From NCBI RefSeq assembly GCF_006494425.1, contig NZ_VHIV01000006.1, forward strand, positions 124,001 through 188,000: a DNA stretch of 64,000 nucleotides. Reading direction: 5' to 3'. The position numbers were made by a program, and so were the translations under genes. Position 1 is the stretch's first letter. Each line of letters begins with the position of its first letter. Source of the stretch: Bacillus dicomae (GTDB lineage Bacteria > Bacillota > Bacilli > Bacillales > Bacillaceae_G). Below, one piece after another: positions 17,981 to 26,101 of the stretch. The notes beneath the pieces are model-generated. The model saw only the letters and a program-made list of their open reading frames with translations, did no database searches and was not told where the DNA came from.

Positions 17981-19838
17981 GATAACTTATAAATAACTTA
18001 GAAAATAAATCATCTGTTGTTTCAGTAATTTTATCAAACAAATCACTTTCTTCCGCCTCTTGCTCTTTTAACATCTTAATTGTTTCACGTGCATCCTCAG
18101 GATAATCGGTAATGATACCATCTACGTTTAGTTTATAATATCCCTTTAAACTTTCCATATCATTTACCGTCCATACGTAAATTGGCTTGTTTAACTTCCT
18201 TGCTTCTTTTACCAATTTCTTATTTAACATATATTCTTCTGCTACATAAAAATCAGCTTTCACATTTTTTAAGTTAGCTCTACTCGCATACAGTATATAT
18301 CCTACTTTTATATCTGGATTTGCACGCTTAAACTCTTTAATAAGCGGATAGTGTAACGTTTGAATTACACATTGTTTCTCAAATTCATTATCTTTAATCG
18401 CTTTTAATACTTTGTTTACAAAGTCTTTTTCTCCACCATGAAGCTTCACTTCAATATTGAGTTTGATTTTTCCCTTTGCCAGCTTAATAATCTCGTCAAG
18501 TGTACTTATTTGTCCTGAAAACCCATCTTGACTAAGAGTAAGTTGTCTTAACTCGTCCATCGTTAAATCTGAAACATGAACATTAGCATTAGCAAGGCGT
18601 TTCAACTTCAAATCATGTATAACTGCTAATTCACCGTCTTTTGTTTGTAATACATCTATTTCAGCATAGTCTGCTTTTGCATCAATAGCACCTTGAATAG
18701 CTTCTTTCGTATTTTCTACTCCTTTTGATATATACCCGCGGTGCGCCATAATAATCGGTTCTTTATATGAATTTGAAATAAACGTTACAATGAAGGCAAC
18801 AACCATTCCGGCAGTAATAATTCCTACAATATATACACCAATAAATTTCCAACGATGTTTTTGGAAGAAACATTTATCTGCTTTCGTTTTCGAATAATCT
18901 AATCCTTCTTCTAATAAAACATCTTCAACTGGAACCTTTTGTAGATACAATCGAGTAATTGCTATAATATAAAAGGGTGTCACAATAAAGCTAAATAAAT
19001 ACAATGTACTCGTTAAAAACACAGACATTGTTGATTCCGCTAATAATGCAAATGTCCCTGCTGGGTTTGTAAATTCATATACTCCCCACAGACAAAGTAA
19101 ATAAATTCCCATAAATAAAAGAAAGACAATTCCTACAGATATGAAAAAACCTACTAAAAAGAATAATACTTTAAAAAAGCTTTCTTTTACTAAGTTTGCA
19201 CTTTTTCGTGCTGCGGTGCGGAACGGCTTTTCCTCTAAAACAATAATAGGTAAAACAAAGATCCAACGAAGATTTAAATAGGCAACTACAGCAAAGAAAG
19301 CATAATATCCAACTTGACCCATTGTTGTCTTAAATAGTTCACCTGTAATAAAATTAGGAATTTGAATCTCAGGAATCAATGCAGATTTATACCCCGTACT
19401 TAATAGTGGTAATAACACAACTGCGTACAAAACAAATCCTGGTAAGCAATATGTAAAAAGGGAAGGTAAATACGTTACTGTTTTATACAAAATTGGACGT
19501 AATCTCACCTTTTGCCTTTTATGAGCAAAGTACGAAATAATAATAAGCACCGCAAATTCCGTAAAGATAAGAAACAACGCTAACAATGATAAAATTACAA
19601 TTGCCAAAATGCCGTATGGTGTCTTTAAAAACGCTAATAATTCATCATTCGTCGCATTTGCATAACCACCAAAATACAATAACTTATTAAAAATGATCCC
19701 AAATAGCGGGACAAATACAATCGCTGCTAATAATTTATAAGCGAGTTGAAAGGTTAATACATTCCAAAAAGCAAATTTAACTGTTTGAAAGGAATGTCCC
19801 ATTACTCCTGGTATAGATAGTCTTTTACGGTGTTGCAT
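17967..19838 (-). CDS. Membrane-anchored glycerophosphodiester phosphodiesterase
   Basis: 623 residues from the ATG at 19838; GGAGGAATAT sits directly before it, while the in-frame GTG 12 nt upstream overlaps that ribosome site. Residues ~1-350 form a GPDPase_memb-type domain with about eight membrane helices. A final helix (~330-355) leads to an outer-face GDPD domain with IMAHRGY, VENTKEAI, YAEIDVLQTKDGELAVIHD (the metal/catalytic His, Glu, Asp, His set) and INIEVK-like LNIEVKLHGG. It would hydrolyse glycerophosphodiesters to glycerol-3-phosphate and alcohol, fitting the presence of a Ugp uptake system elsewhere in the window. The C-terminal ~25 residues are acidic. Confidence 0.9.
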   Translation of the reverse strand: MQHRKRLSIPGVMGHSFQTVKFAFWNVLTFQLAYKLLAAIVFVPLFGIIFNKLLYFGGYANATNDELLAFLKTPYGILAIVILSLLALFLIFTEFAVLIIISYFAHKRQKVRLRPILYKTVTYLPSLFTYCLPGFVLYAVVLLPLLSTGYKSALIPEIQIPNFITGELFKTTMGQVGYYAFFAVVAYLNLRWIFVLPIIVLEEKPFRTAARKSANLVKESFFKVLFFLVGFFISVGIVFLLFMGIYLLCLWGVYEFTNPAGTFALLAESTMSVFLTSTLYLFSFIVTPFYIIAITRLYLQKVPVEDVLLEEGLDYSKTKADKCFFQKHRWKFIGVYIVGIITAGMVVAFIVTFISNSYKEPIIMAHRGYISKGVENTKEAIQGAIDAKADYAEIDVLQTKDGELAVIHDLKLKRLANANVHVSDLTMDELRQLTLSQDGFSGQISTLDEIIKLAKGKIKLNIEVKLHGGEKDFVNKVLKAIKDNEFEKQCVIQTLHYPLIKEFKRANPDIKVGYILYASRANLKNVKADFYVAEEYMLNKKLVKEARKLNKPIYVWTVNDMESLKGYYKLNVDGIITDYPEDARETIKMLKEQEAEESDLFDKITETTDDLFSKLFISYPAAS

Positions 19839-19958
19839 ATATTCCTCCACATTCTAAAATGATATTTGAGATGGATTCCATATTTCCATTTCTAACCCAT
19901 CTTTTTAATAATAATATATTCCGCTTAACATGAACACTCTTATACATACAATGAAAAA

Positions 19959-19987
19959 AGTGATGGTTACTCCCCATCACTTTTTCA
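19959..19987 (-). terminator. Terminator after the DUF1641 gene
   Basis: AAAAAAGTGATGG pairs with CCATCACTTTTT around six nt, with a T-run on the minus strand. Confidence 0.85.
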
Positions 19988-19993
19988 CTTACT

Positions 19994-20476
19994 CTATTTT
20001 TTCTCTAACCCTTGCCCAAATGCTTTCAGGAAGCTAAAACCGAATGTAATGGCTCTATTGATATCTGGGTCTTTTAACACTTTAAAGAAATCCATCACTT
20101 TTGTTTTTTTACCACTATTTAATTCATCTGTTGCAAATTGTAATCCAGTAACTAAGCTGGATGTAATTTGTTTCGTTACTTCTGGATCAACTGAAGATAA
20201 TGCTTCTCCTGCCCCCATCATATTGTTGAGTGCATTTTTAACTGGTTCACGATTTAATTGCTCCACAGCGATCTTTGAAACATCTTCTTTCGCAGCAAGT
20301 AAACTAATCGCCGCATCTAATATACCAGCCTTCTGCAACTGTGCTAACAGCTGCATCGTTTCTTCTACTGCTTCACGATTATTAGATAGCTCATTTAGAA
20401 GTTCATCTGCTACTTGCTGTTTCTGTTCTTCTTCTGTTACAACTTTCTTTTTAATTAAAGTAATTTCTTTTGCCAC
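19994..20476 (-). CDS. DUF1641 protein, partner of formate dehydrogenase (YjgD-like)
   Basis: 160 residues, all-alpha and soluble, starting 12 nt after the formate dehydrogenase gene with GGGGGCGGAGATAGTGG upstream. The conserved DUF1641 core lies at roughly 60-155 (LNNMMGAGEALSSVDPEVT and FSFLKAFGQGLEKK). In Bacillus the same pair is known as yjgC-yjgD. DUF1641 proteins regularly accompany such dehydrogenases, and a role as accessory or redox-partner subunit is suspected but, as far as I know, not settled. Confidence 0.85.
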   Translation of the reverse strand: MAKEITLIKKKVVTEEEQKQQVADELLNELSNNREAVEETMQLLAQLQKAGILDAAISLLAAKEDVSKIAVEQLNREPVKNALNNMMGAGEALSSVDPEVTKQITSSLVTGLQFATDELNSGKKTKVMDFFKVLKDPDINRAITFGFSFLKAFGQGLEKK

Positions 20477-20488
20477 TATCTCCGCCCC

Positions 20489-23425
20489 CTAGTCCACAAG
20501 TGATACGTATTGTTTTCTTTGCCATTTTTGCTCGATTTCAACACCATTTTGCGGATTACGTTTTTTATCTCGCGGGTTTGAAGATGGTAACGGACGGTTT
20601 CCTTTTTCACGTAATACACGCATTCTCACCATCGTTTGTTTGTACGCTGGTGTACACGTATAAAGGTCTGTTGCCGTCCCAGTTAAAATATTAATCGCTT
20701 CTTCATTTATCGTTGCATGCATCGGTAAATATAATTCTTTCCCCGTTACACGATCTGTAACAAGTGCCTGTACTTTAATTTTCCCAAATGGTGATGCTAA
20801 TTCTACAAGACCACCATCTTTCACATTACGCTCTAGGGCAAGTTCCGGCGAGATTTCAACGAATACTTCAGATACTTTAGATAAAATACCAGCCGACTTA
20901 TTCGTCATATTTCCTTCATGGAAATGTTCTAGCATGCGTCCATTATTTAAAAGTAAATCATACTCATCTGGCGCTACAACTGGTGGTACCCATTCATCTA
21001 ATGATAAACGAGCGAGTTTATCTGGGAAGTTAAATCCGTCTACATATAATAGGGGTGTATCGCTACCATCATGACTACCCCAACATAAACTATTCCACCC
21101 TTCTAGACGGTCGTACGTTGCTTGAGAGTATAACGGTGCAAGTGATGCGATTTCGTCCATAATTTCACTTGGACTCTCGTAATTCCAATCCCCGCCCAGT
21201 GCACGAGCAACTTTTTGTAAAATCCACCAGTCTGGTTTGGAATCACCAAGCGGCTTCAATACTTCATATAATCTTTGAATACGGCGCTCTGTATTCGTAA
21301 ACGTTCCTTCTTTTTCTAAACTTGGTGCCGCTGGTAAAATAACATCAGCAAAACGAGCTGTTTTCGATAAGAACATATCTTGAACAACGAGGAAGTCTAA
21401 ATTCGCTAAAATATGTTGCACATGGTTCGCATTTGAATCAACTAAAGCCATCTCTTCACCCATGACATACATACCACGTAGTTTTCCTTCTTCCGCCGCA
21501 AGTAACATTGCAATATTATTTAATCCTGGTGCTTTCGGAATAGTTGTACCATATGCTTTTTCAAACTTAGCACGAAGCGCATCATCTGATACTGCTTGAT
21601 AACCTGGAAGCCAGTTTGGTAATGTTGCCATATCACAAGCACCTTGTACGTTATTATGTCCGCGTAATGGATATGCACCTGCACCAGGACGACGATAGTT
21701 ACCTGTAACAAGCAGTAAATTTGAAATTGCAGCGGATGTTGTACTTCCTCCTGTATTTTGCGTTACACCCATTCCCCAAAGTATACAAGTACCATCTGCT
21801 TCATATACCATACGAGCCATTTCTTTCAGATTTTCTTTCGAAATCCCTGTAATTTTCTCTGTATAGTCCAGCGTATATTTCTCTACCATTTTGCTATATT
21901 CATCAAAATTCTTTACGTTTTCAGCTATAAACTTTTTATCATGCCAATCTTGATCAATAATATATTTCGTAATACCAGCAAGCCATACGTAATCCGTACC
22001 TTGGCGCGGATGAATAAATAAATCTGCACGCTCTGCCATTTCATGTTTACGAAGGTCTGCTACAATCAGTTTTTGCTCATGTAATTTATGAGCACGTTTT
22101 ACACGCGTCGCAAGTACAGGATGCCCTTCTGTTGGATTCGCACCAACGATAATCACAAGGCCTGCTTCAGCTATATCTTTCACTGTTCCAGCATCCCCGC
22201 CCATACCGACAGTTTTAAATAAACCATCTGTTGCTGGAGATTGGCAATAACGCGAGCAGTTATCTACATTATTTGTTCCATATATTTGACGAGCTAGTTT
22301 TTGCATAAGGTAATTTTCTTCATTCGTTACTTTCGAAGAAGAAATGAATCCAAATGCATCGCTGCCGTATTCTGATTTAATATGCTGCATGTTAGAAGCA
22401 ACAACCTCTAATGCTTCTTCCCATGAAGCTTCAACAAACATATCTCCTTGGCGAATCAATGGCTTCGTAATACGATCTTCACTGTTTACAAAGTCCCATC
22501 CAAATTTACCTTTTACACATGTGGAAATACCATTAACCGGTGCATCTGAAACAGGTTGCACTTTTAGTATATGGCGATCTTTCGTCCATACTTCGAATGA
22601 ACAACCGACACCACAAAATGTACAAACTGTTTTTGTTTTATTAACTTTCGTCTTACGCATCGCAGCCTCTACTTCTGAAACTGCTAAAATACTACTATAT
22701 CCAGGCTCTACATCCTTTACAAAATCAATCATCGGATCTAACACATCTGGTTTTAATCCTGTCATGAATCCAGCTTCACCTAACATTGATTTCTCCATCA
22801 ACGCATTACATGGACATACTGTTACACACTGCCCGCAACTTACACAAGATGAGTCATTTATACTTACACCATTGTCCCATATAACACGCGGACGATCTAA
22901 GCTCCAGTCTATCGATATCGTTTCATTAACCTGTAGGTTTTGACATACTTCTACACACTGCCCACAAGCAATACATTGATTTGGATCATACCGATAAAAC
23001 GGATGTGACATATCCACTTCACAAGCACTTACTTTCGGCTCATACGGATATTTCTGCTCTTCGATTCCCATCATATGTACTGTATTATGAACCTTACAAT
23101 TACCGTTATTGTTATCACATACGGTACAATACAATAAATGATTCTCTAATATTCGATCCATTGCCTCAGTCTGTGCCTCTTTGGCACGCTGTGACTGTCT
23201 TTCAATATGCATACCGTTCTCGAGCTTCGTTGAACAAGCACGCATTAACTTCCCATCTACTTCTACAATACATGTATCACAAGTTTGAATTGGATCTACT
23301 TCTGGTACATGACAAATTTGAGGATGTTCCAAATTACTCTCGTTAAATAATTGTAGTATTGTCTTTTCACCTGATGCTGAAAATTCTTTACCATCTACGG
23401 TTACACGGACTGTCTGTTCTGCCAT
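20489..23425 (-). CDS. Formate dehydrogenase alpha-like molybdoenzyme (YjgC/FdhF2 type)
   Basis: 978 residues from MAEQTVRV at 23425 (AAGGAGAGGGG upstream; the longer frame has no better site). Domains: 2Fe-2S ferredoxin (~5-80, with CDTCIV), His/Cys 4Fe-4S (~85-120), two 4Fe-4S clusters (CIACGQCVEVCQN, CVSCGQCVTVCPCNAL, ~145-205), molybdopterin Fe4S4 (CTFCGVGCSF, ~260), then the Mo-bis-MGD core and the C-terminal cofactor domain. The residue equivalent to the active-site Sec/Cys is Cys394 in NCSRYCQSP. It oxidises formate to CO2 (inferred). The next residue is Gln395, where E. coli FdhF has His. Divergent fdhD supplies the sulfurtransferase needed for cofactor activation. Confidence 0.9.
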   Translation of the reverse strand: MAEQTVRVTVDGKEFSASGEKTILQLFNESNLEHPQICHVPEVDPIQTCDTCIVEVDGKLMRACSTKLENGMHIERQSQRAKEAQTEAMDRILENHLLYCTVCDNNNGNCKVHNTVHMMGIEEQKYPYEPKVSACEVDMSHPFYRYDPNQCIACGQCVEVCQNLQVNETISIDWSLDRPRVIWDNGVSINDSSCVSCGQCVTVCPCNALMEKSMLGEAGFMTGLKPDVLDPMIDFVKDVEPGYSSILAVSEVEAAMRKTKVNKTKTVCTFCGVGCSFEVWTKDRHILKVQPVSDAPVNGISTCVKGKFGWDFVNSEDRITKPLIRQGDMFVEASWEEALEVVASNMQHIKSEYGSDAFGFISSSKVTNEENYLMQKLARQIYGTNNVDNCSRYCQSPATDGLFKTVGMGGDAGTVKDIAEAGLVIIVGANPTEGHPVLATRVKRAHKLHEQKLIVADLRKHEMAERADLFIHPRQGTDYVWLAGITKYIIDQDWHDKKFIAENVKNFDEYSKMVEKYTLDYTEKITGISKENLKEMARMVYEADGTCILWGMGVTQNTGGSTTSAAISNLLLVTGNYRRPGAGAYPLRGHNNVQGACDMATLPNWLPGYQAVSDDALRAKFEKAYGTTIPKAPGLNNIAMLLAAEEGKLRGMYVMGEEMALVDSNANHVQHILANLDFLVVQDMFLSKTARFADVILPAAPSLEKEGTFTNTERRIQRLYEVLKPLGDSKPDWWILQKVARALGGDWNYESPSEIMDEIASLAPLYSQATYDRLEGWNSLCWGSHDGSDTPLLYVDGFNFPDKLARLSLDEWVPPVVAPDEYDLLLNNGRMLEHFHEGNMTNKSAGILSKVSEVFVEISPELALERNVKDGGLVELASPFGKIKVQALVTDRVTGKELYLPMHATINEEAINILTGTATDLYTCTPAYKQTMVRMRVLREKGNRPLPSSNPRDKKRNPQNGVEIEQKWQRKQYVSLVD

Positions 23426-23460
23426 AGTTTCCCCTCTCCTTACAACCAACTGTACAACAT

Positions 23461-23484
23461 ATTTATGAATCCGTTTTCATAAAT
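23461..23484. promoter_or_regulatory. Inverted repeat in the fdh-fdhD divergent region
   Basis: ATTTATGAA-(6 nt)-TTCATAAAT is a perfect 9-bp dyad 36 nt upstream of the dehydrogenase start, flanked on each side by CTGTACA. It is a candidate operator for the fdh operon. The rest of 23426-23725 is AT-rich and has no gene. Confidence 0.4.
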
Positions 23485-23725
23485 GAATGACTGTACATAT
23501 TTTTGAAACGCCCTGCCTAAATACTTTTCTTATGAAGTCGATTCTAGATGTTTATAAGGCATCACTACGAAAGCTTGAAAATTTCACTATTCTACATTTC
23601 TATTATATCGTATATATACAATAATAACCAAAATAATCTGATACCTTCCTTCTAACAGATGTTTTTATTTTTTCAATGTTTTATGATGAATGTGGGAGAA
23701 AATACATATAAAAGGGGAATTTAAT

Positions 23726-24520
23726 ATGGGGCCTACGCAAGAGACTTATACAATTGTACGCTATCAGTCTGGTACATTTTCAAAACAACTGGATGAGATT
23801 GTTACAGAATCTCCTATTACTATTAAATTAAATGGTGAAGAATATGTAACAGTCGTATGTACACCAACTTACATCGAAGATATGGTAATTGGCTTTTTAA
23901 TTTCTGAAGGAATTATTTCTTCCTATAAAGATGTTGAAGAACTATGGATTCAAAAAGATAACGGAATTGTCCATGTAACATCATCAAAAGTAAATCCGCT
24001 CTATCAAAATTTATATAATAAACGATACATCACTTCCTGTTGTGGAAAAGGTAGACAAGGTTTTATTTTCGCTAACGATGCAGCAAAAGCAAAAGATTTA
24101 CATGATATACATGTAAAAATTACTCCTGAAGAATGCTTTTACTTAATGAATACTTTACAACAATCTTCCACTACATTTCGTCAAACCGGCGGTGTTCACA
24201 ATACCGCACTATGTGATCGAAACAATGTCCTCATATCAAGAATGGATATCGGAAGACATAATGCATTAGATAAAATATATGGTCATTGTTTGCGTAACGA
24301 TATATCCGTTAAAGGAAAAATCATTGCATTTAGCGGGCGTATTTCATCCGAGATTTTACTCAAAGTTTCAAAAATCGGATGTGAAATTGTTCTATCTAAA
24401 TCCGCTCCAACAAAACTAGCATTGCAACTCGCTCACGATTTAGGCATTACAGTCGTAGGATTTATTAGAAATGAATCCTGCAATATTTACACACATCCAC
24501 ATCGAATTGATGGTTATTAA
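23726..24520 (+). CDS. fdhD: FdhD, sulfurtransferase for formate dehydrogenase
   Basis: 264 residues from the ATG at 23726 (AAAAGGGG 7 nt upstream; the ATG 36 nt earlier has no ribosome site). FdhD passes sulfur from IscS/NifS-type desulfurases to the molybdenum cofactor so that formate dehydrogenase becomes active. Visible: the Cys pair in the loop ITSCCGKG, the FRQTGGVHNTAL block, GRHNALDKIYG and FSGRISSEILLKVSKIG. It is divergent from the dehydrogenase it should activate, about 300 bp apart. Confidence 0.93.
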   Translation: MGPTQETYTIVRYQSGTFSKQLDEIVTESPITIKLNGEEYVTVVCTPTYIEDMVIGFLISEGIISSYKDVEELWIQKDNGIVHVTSSKVNPLYQNLYNKRYITSCCGKGRQGFIFANDAAKAKDLHDIHVKITPEECFYLMNTLQQSSTTFRQTGGVHNTALCDRNNVLISRMDIGRHNALDKIYGHCLRNDISVKGKIIAFSGRISSEILLKVSKIGCEIVLSKSAPTKLALQLAHDLGITVVGFIRNESCNIYTHPHRIDGY

Positions 24521-24524
24521 TCGA

Positions 24525-24564
24525 ATAACTAAAATAACTCCTCGATTGAGGAGTTATTTTAGTT
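24525..24564 (+). terminator. Terminator after fdhD
   Basis: AACTAAAATAACTCCTC pairs with GAGGAGTTATTTTAGTT around GATT. Confidence 0.85.
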
Positions 24565-24763
24565 ATAAAAATGTAATATATTAAAGACTTGAATAGTTAA
24601 TAAAGTTAATATATAATTTCATTACATAATTAAAAACAAAATATTGTAGCATATATCTTTTCATTCTTTTACAAATTAAAAGAGACTGCTAACAAAACGC
24701 ATACACATTCTTATAAAAATAATGGATTTATTTTATTTAAAATCGACCAAGGAGGTTACAACG

Positions 24764-25270
24764 ATGGAAATTCGCTTATTAACGACAGAGGACGCAGAAA
24801 TATATTTAAAAGTTTGTATGGAAGGTTTAACGAAGAACCCGGAAGCTTTTAGCTCTTCTTATGAGGATGTTCTTAAACATGAGGATCCTGTAGCTGCTAT
24901 GGCAAAACGATTAAGCAATCCGGATAAGCATACTCTAGGTGTCTTCAAAGATAACGATTTAATCGGCATTGCTACTTTAGAAACAAAGCCTTTCATTAAA
25001 CAAGAACATAAAGCAAAAATCGGTTCCGTTTTTGTTTCCCCTAAAGCGCGGGGTCTTGGAGCAGGACGAGCTCTTATTAAAGCAATTATTGAAAATGCCG
25101 ATAAATTACATGTAGAACAACTTATGCTCGATGTTGTAGTTGGTAACGATGCAGCAAAAAAATTATATGAATCATTAGGTTTCCAAACTTACGGCGTACA
25201 AGAGCGTTCATTAAAACATAACGGTCAATATTGGGACGAGGAACATATGGTTCTGTTCTTAAATGATTAA
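24764..25270 (+). CDS. GNAT family N-acetyltransferase, paralog A
   Basis: 168 residues from the ATG at 24764, which has AAGGAGG 8 nt upstream. A single GNAT fold is evident: the N-terminal KNPEAFSSSYEDV block, beta4-beta5 KIGSVFVSPKARGLGAGRAL with the acetyl-CoA loop (R-G-x-G-A-G), and NDAAKKLYESLGF. The acceptor substrate is unknown. It is about three-quarters identical, by eye, to the gene at 28586; the two flank the two-component system and have probably arisen by duplication. Terminator follows at 25315-25348. Confidence 0.9.
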   Translation: MEIRLLTTEDAEIYLKVCMEGLTKNPEAFSSSYEDVLKHEDPVAAMAKRLSNPDKHTLGVFKDNDLIGIATLETKPFIKQEHKAKIGSVFVSPKARGLGAGRALIKAIIENADKLHVEQLMLDVVVGNDAAKKLYESLGFQTYGVQERSLKHNGQYWDEEHMVLFLND

Positions 25271-25279
25271 TACTTCAAT

Positions 25280-25306
25280 ATAAAGTGAAACTTTACTCAG
25301 TGGGGG
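25280..25306 (+). repeat. Short bcr-type repeat end, copy 1
   Basis: It starts ATAAAGTGAAACTTTACTCA and goes on through GTGGGG, 26 bp identical to 25421-25446. The head matches the first ~25 bp of the bcr1-like copies at 28401 and 51802. It looks like a truncated or minimal derivative. Confidence 0.6.
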
Positions 25307-25314
25307 AGCTTTCC

Positions 25315-25348
25315 AAAAGCATCTTTTTATTAAGAAAGATGCTTTTTT
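25315..25348 (+). terminator. Terminator after GNAT paralog A
   Basis: AAAAGCATCTTT pairs with AAAGATGCTTTT, followed by TT. Confidence 0.8.
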
Positions 25349-25350
25349 CA

Positions 25351-25414
25351 TTACAACAATGTAATATTCATGTCACCTTTATCGATCGTACCAAACCTTT
25401 CCATTCATTATACT
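25351..25414 (+). promoter_or_regulatory. Shared 5' module, copy C (micro-gene 25499)
   Basis: TTACAACAATGTAA (25351-25364), then 17 nt after TGTAAT a CGAT (25383-25386), then TTATACT (25408-25414). The same words with the same spacing precede the micro-genes at 32340 and 44615. The TGTAA...CGAT pair is reminiscent of an ECF sigma-factor promoter (sigma-X-like), and TATACT resembles a sigma-A -10. Confidence 0.6.
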
Positions 25415-25420
25415 AAAAAT

Positions 25421-25463
25421 ATAAAGTGAAACTTTACTCAGTGGGGAACTACATCCCACGCTG
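25421..25463 (+). repeat. Short bcr-type repeat end, copy 2, with hairpin
   Basis: 26 bp identical to 25280-25305, followed by a near-palindrome TCAGTGGGG-(8 nt)-CCCACGCTGA (25438-25463) that imitates the first hairpin of bcr1. It begins right after the TTATACT module, so it lies in the 5' UTR of the micro-gene at 25499. Confidence 0.6.
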
Positions 25464-25498
25464 ATCGCATGTACTTGATATGTAGAGGAGAATGTGAC

Positions 25499-25588
25499 AT
25501 GAAACAAAACAAACGAGCTATGCTTTTAATATTTACTACAGCGATTGTAACTTCTGGATTAGCAATTTTACCTTGGTTTATTATATGA
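25499..25588 (+). CDS. 29-residue membrane micro-protein
   Basis: MKQNKRAMLLIFTTAIVTSG then LAILPWFII: a basic N-terminus and a single membrane-spanning helix. GAGGAG lies 8 nt upstream of the ATG, and a terminator follows at 25603-25640, so it is a self-contained transcription unit. The upstream module is shared with the two 27-residue micro-genes, although the peptide is unrelated to them. I do not recognise a family. Possible roles include a small membrane regulator or type-I-like toxin; neither is shown. Confidence 0.6.
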   Translation: MKQNKRAMLLIFTTAIVTSGLAILPWFII

Positions 25589-25602
25589 ACACTCCCCTAA
25601 CA

Positions 25603-25640
25603 ATGAAAAAAGCTGATTGCTTCTGAATAAGCAATCAGCT
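25603..25640. terminator. Terminator between the two micro-genes
   Basis: AAAAGCTGATTGCTT pairs with AAGCAATCAGCTTTT around CTGAAT; it suits both converging small genes. Confidence 0.85.
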
Positions 25641-25648
25641 TTTATATA

Positions 25649-25771
25649 TTATAAAATCCCTAAAATTTTATTTACGCAACTTATAATAATAATCATAGAT
25701 ACGGCAACGCAAATGACAACCGTATTACGATCTTGTTTTTCTTTTTTTGAAATTTCTTCTTTTTGATTCAT
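25649..25771 (-). CDS. 40-residue membrane micro-protein
   Basis: The peptide begins MNQKEEISKKEKQDRNTVV and continues ICVAVSMIIIISCVNKILGIL: a charged cytoplasmic N-terminus and one C-terminal membrane helix. AAGGGGATT precedes the ATG. It converges on the 29-residue gene and is divergent from the two-component system at 26102. No family is recognised. Coding support comes from start, ribosome site, composition and size only. Confidence 0.5.
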   Translation of the reverse strand: MNQKEEISKKEKQDRNTVVICVAVSMIIIISCVNKILGIL

Positions 25772-26101
25772 GTGTATAATCCCCTTTTTAAAAAAAGTGT
25801 GAGATAGGAAATTTTTCTTATCCGATGCGAGGTGAATACGAAAACCCTCTCTATCTCACATACACAATAGAATGGAATTGTCATTTTATAAATAAAATGA
25901 CATGACGTTATGTCGCAACATAGGGTATTTTGTGTCGCTACGTTTTCTATTATAAAAAATAGTTGTGCAAAACTAGTGCATTTTTTATGTCAATTACTCT
26001 GAGCAAGAAATCACTCTTCCATTCAATCACATAAAAAGAGTTTTTTATCATTTTCATGTAAACTATACAAGTAGAATGAACAGTTTGGGGTGCACAAGAT
26101 T
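25772..26101. other. Gene-free 330 bp with several dyads upstream of the response regulator
   Basis: TGTGAGATAG (25798-25807) pairs with CTATCTCACA (25851-25860). TGTCATTTTAT-AA-ATAAAATGACA is a perfect 24-bp palindrome (25879-25902). TGTCGCAAC (25911) and TGTCGCTAC (25933) are direct repeats 22 bp apart. No coding sequence is seen. The direct repeats could be response-regulator sites; the palindromes are unexplained. Confidence 0.5.

Noticed and set aside
22344-22943. 199-codon plus-strand frame inside the formate dehydrogenase gene
   Set aside because: The opposite strand encodes intact Fe-S and molybdopterin motifs; this is an antisense shadow.
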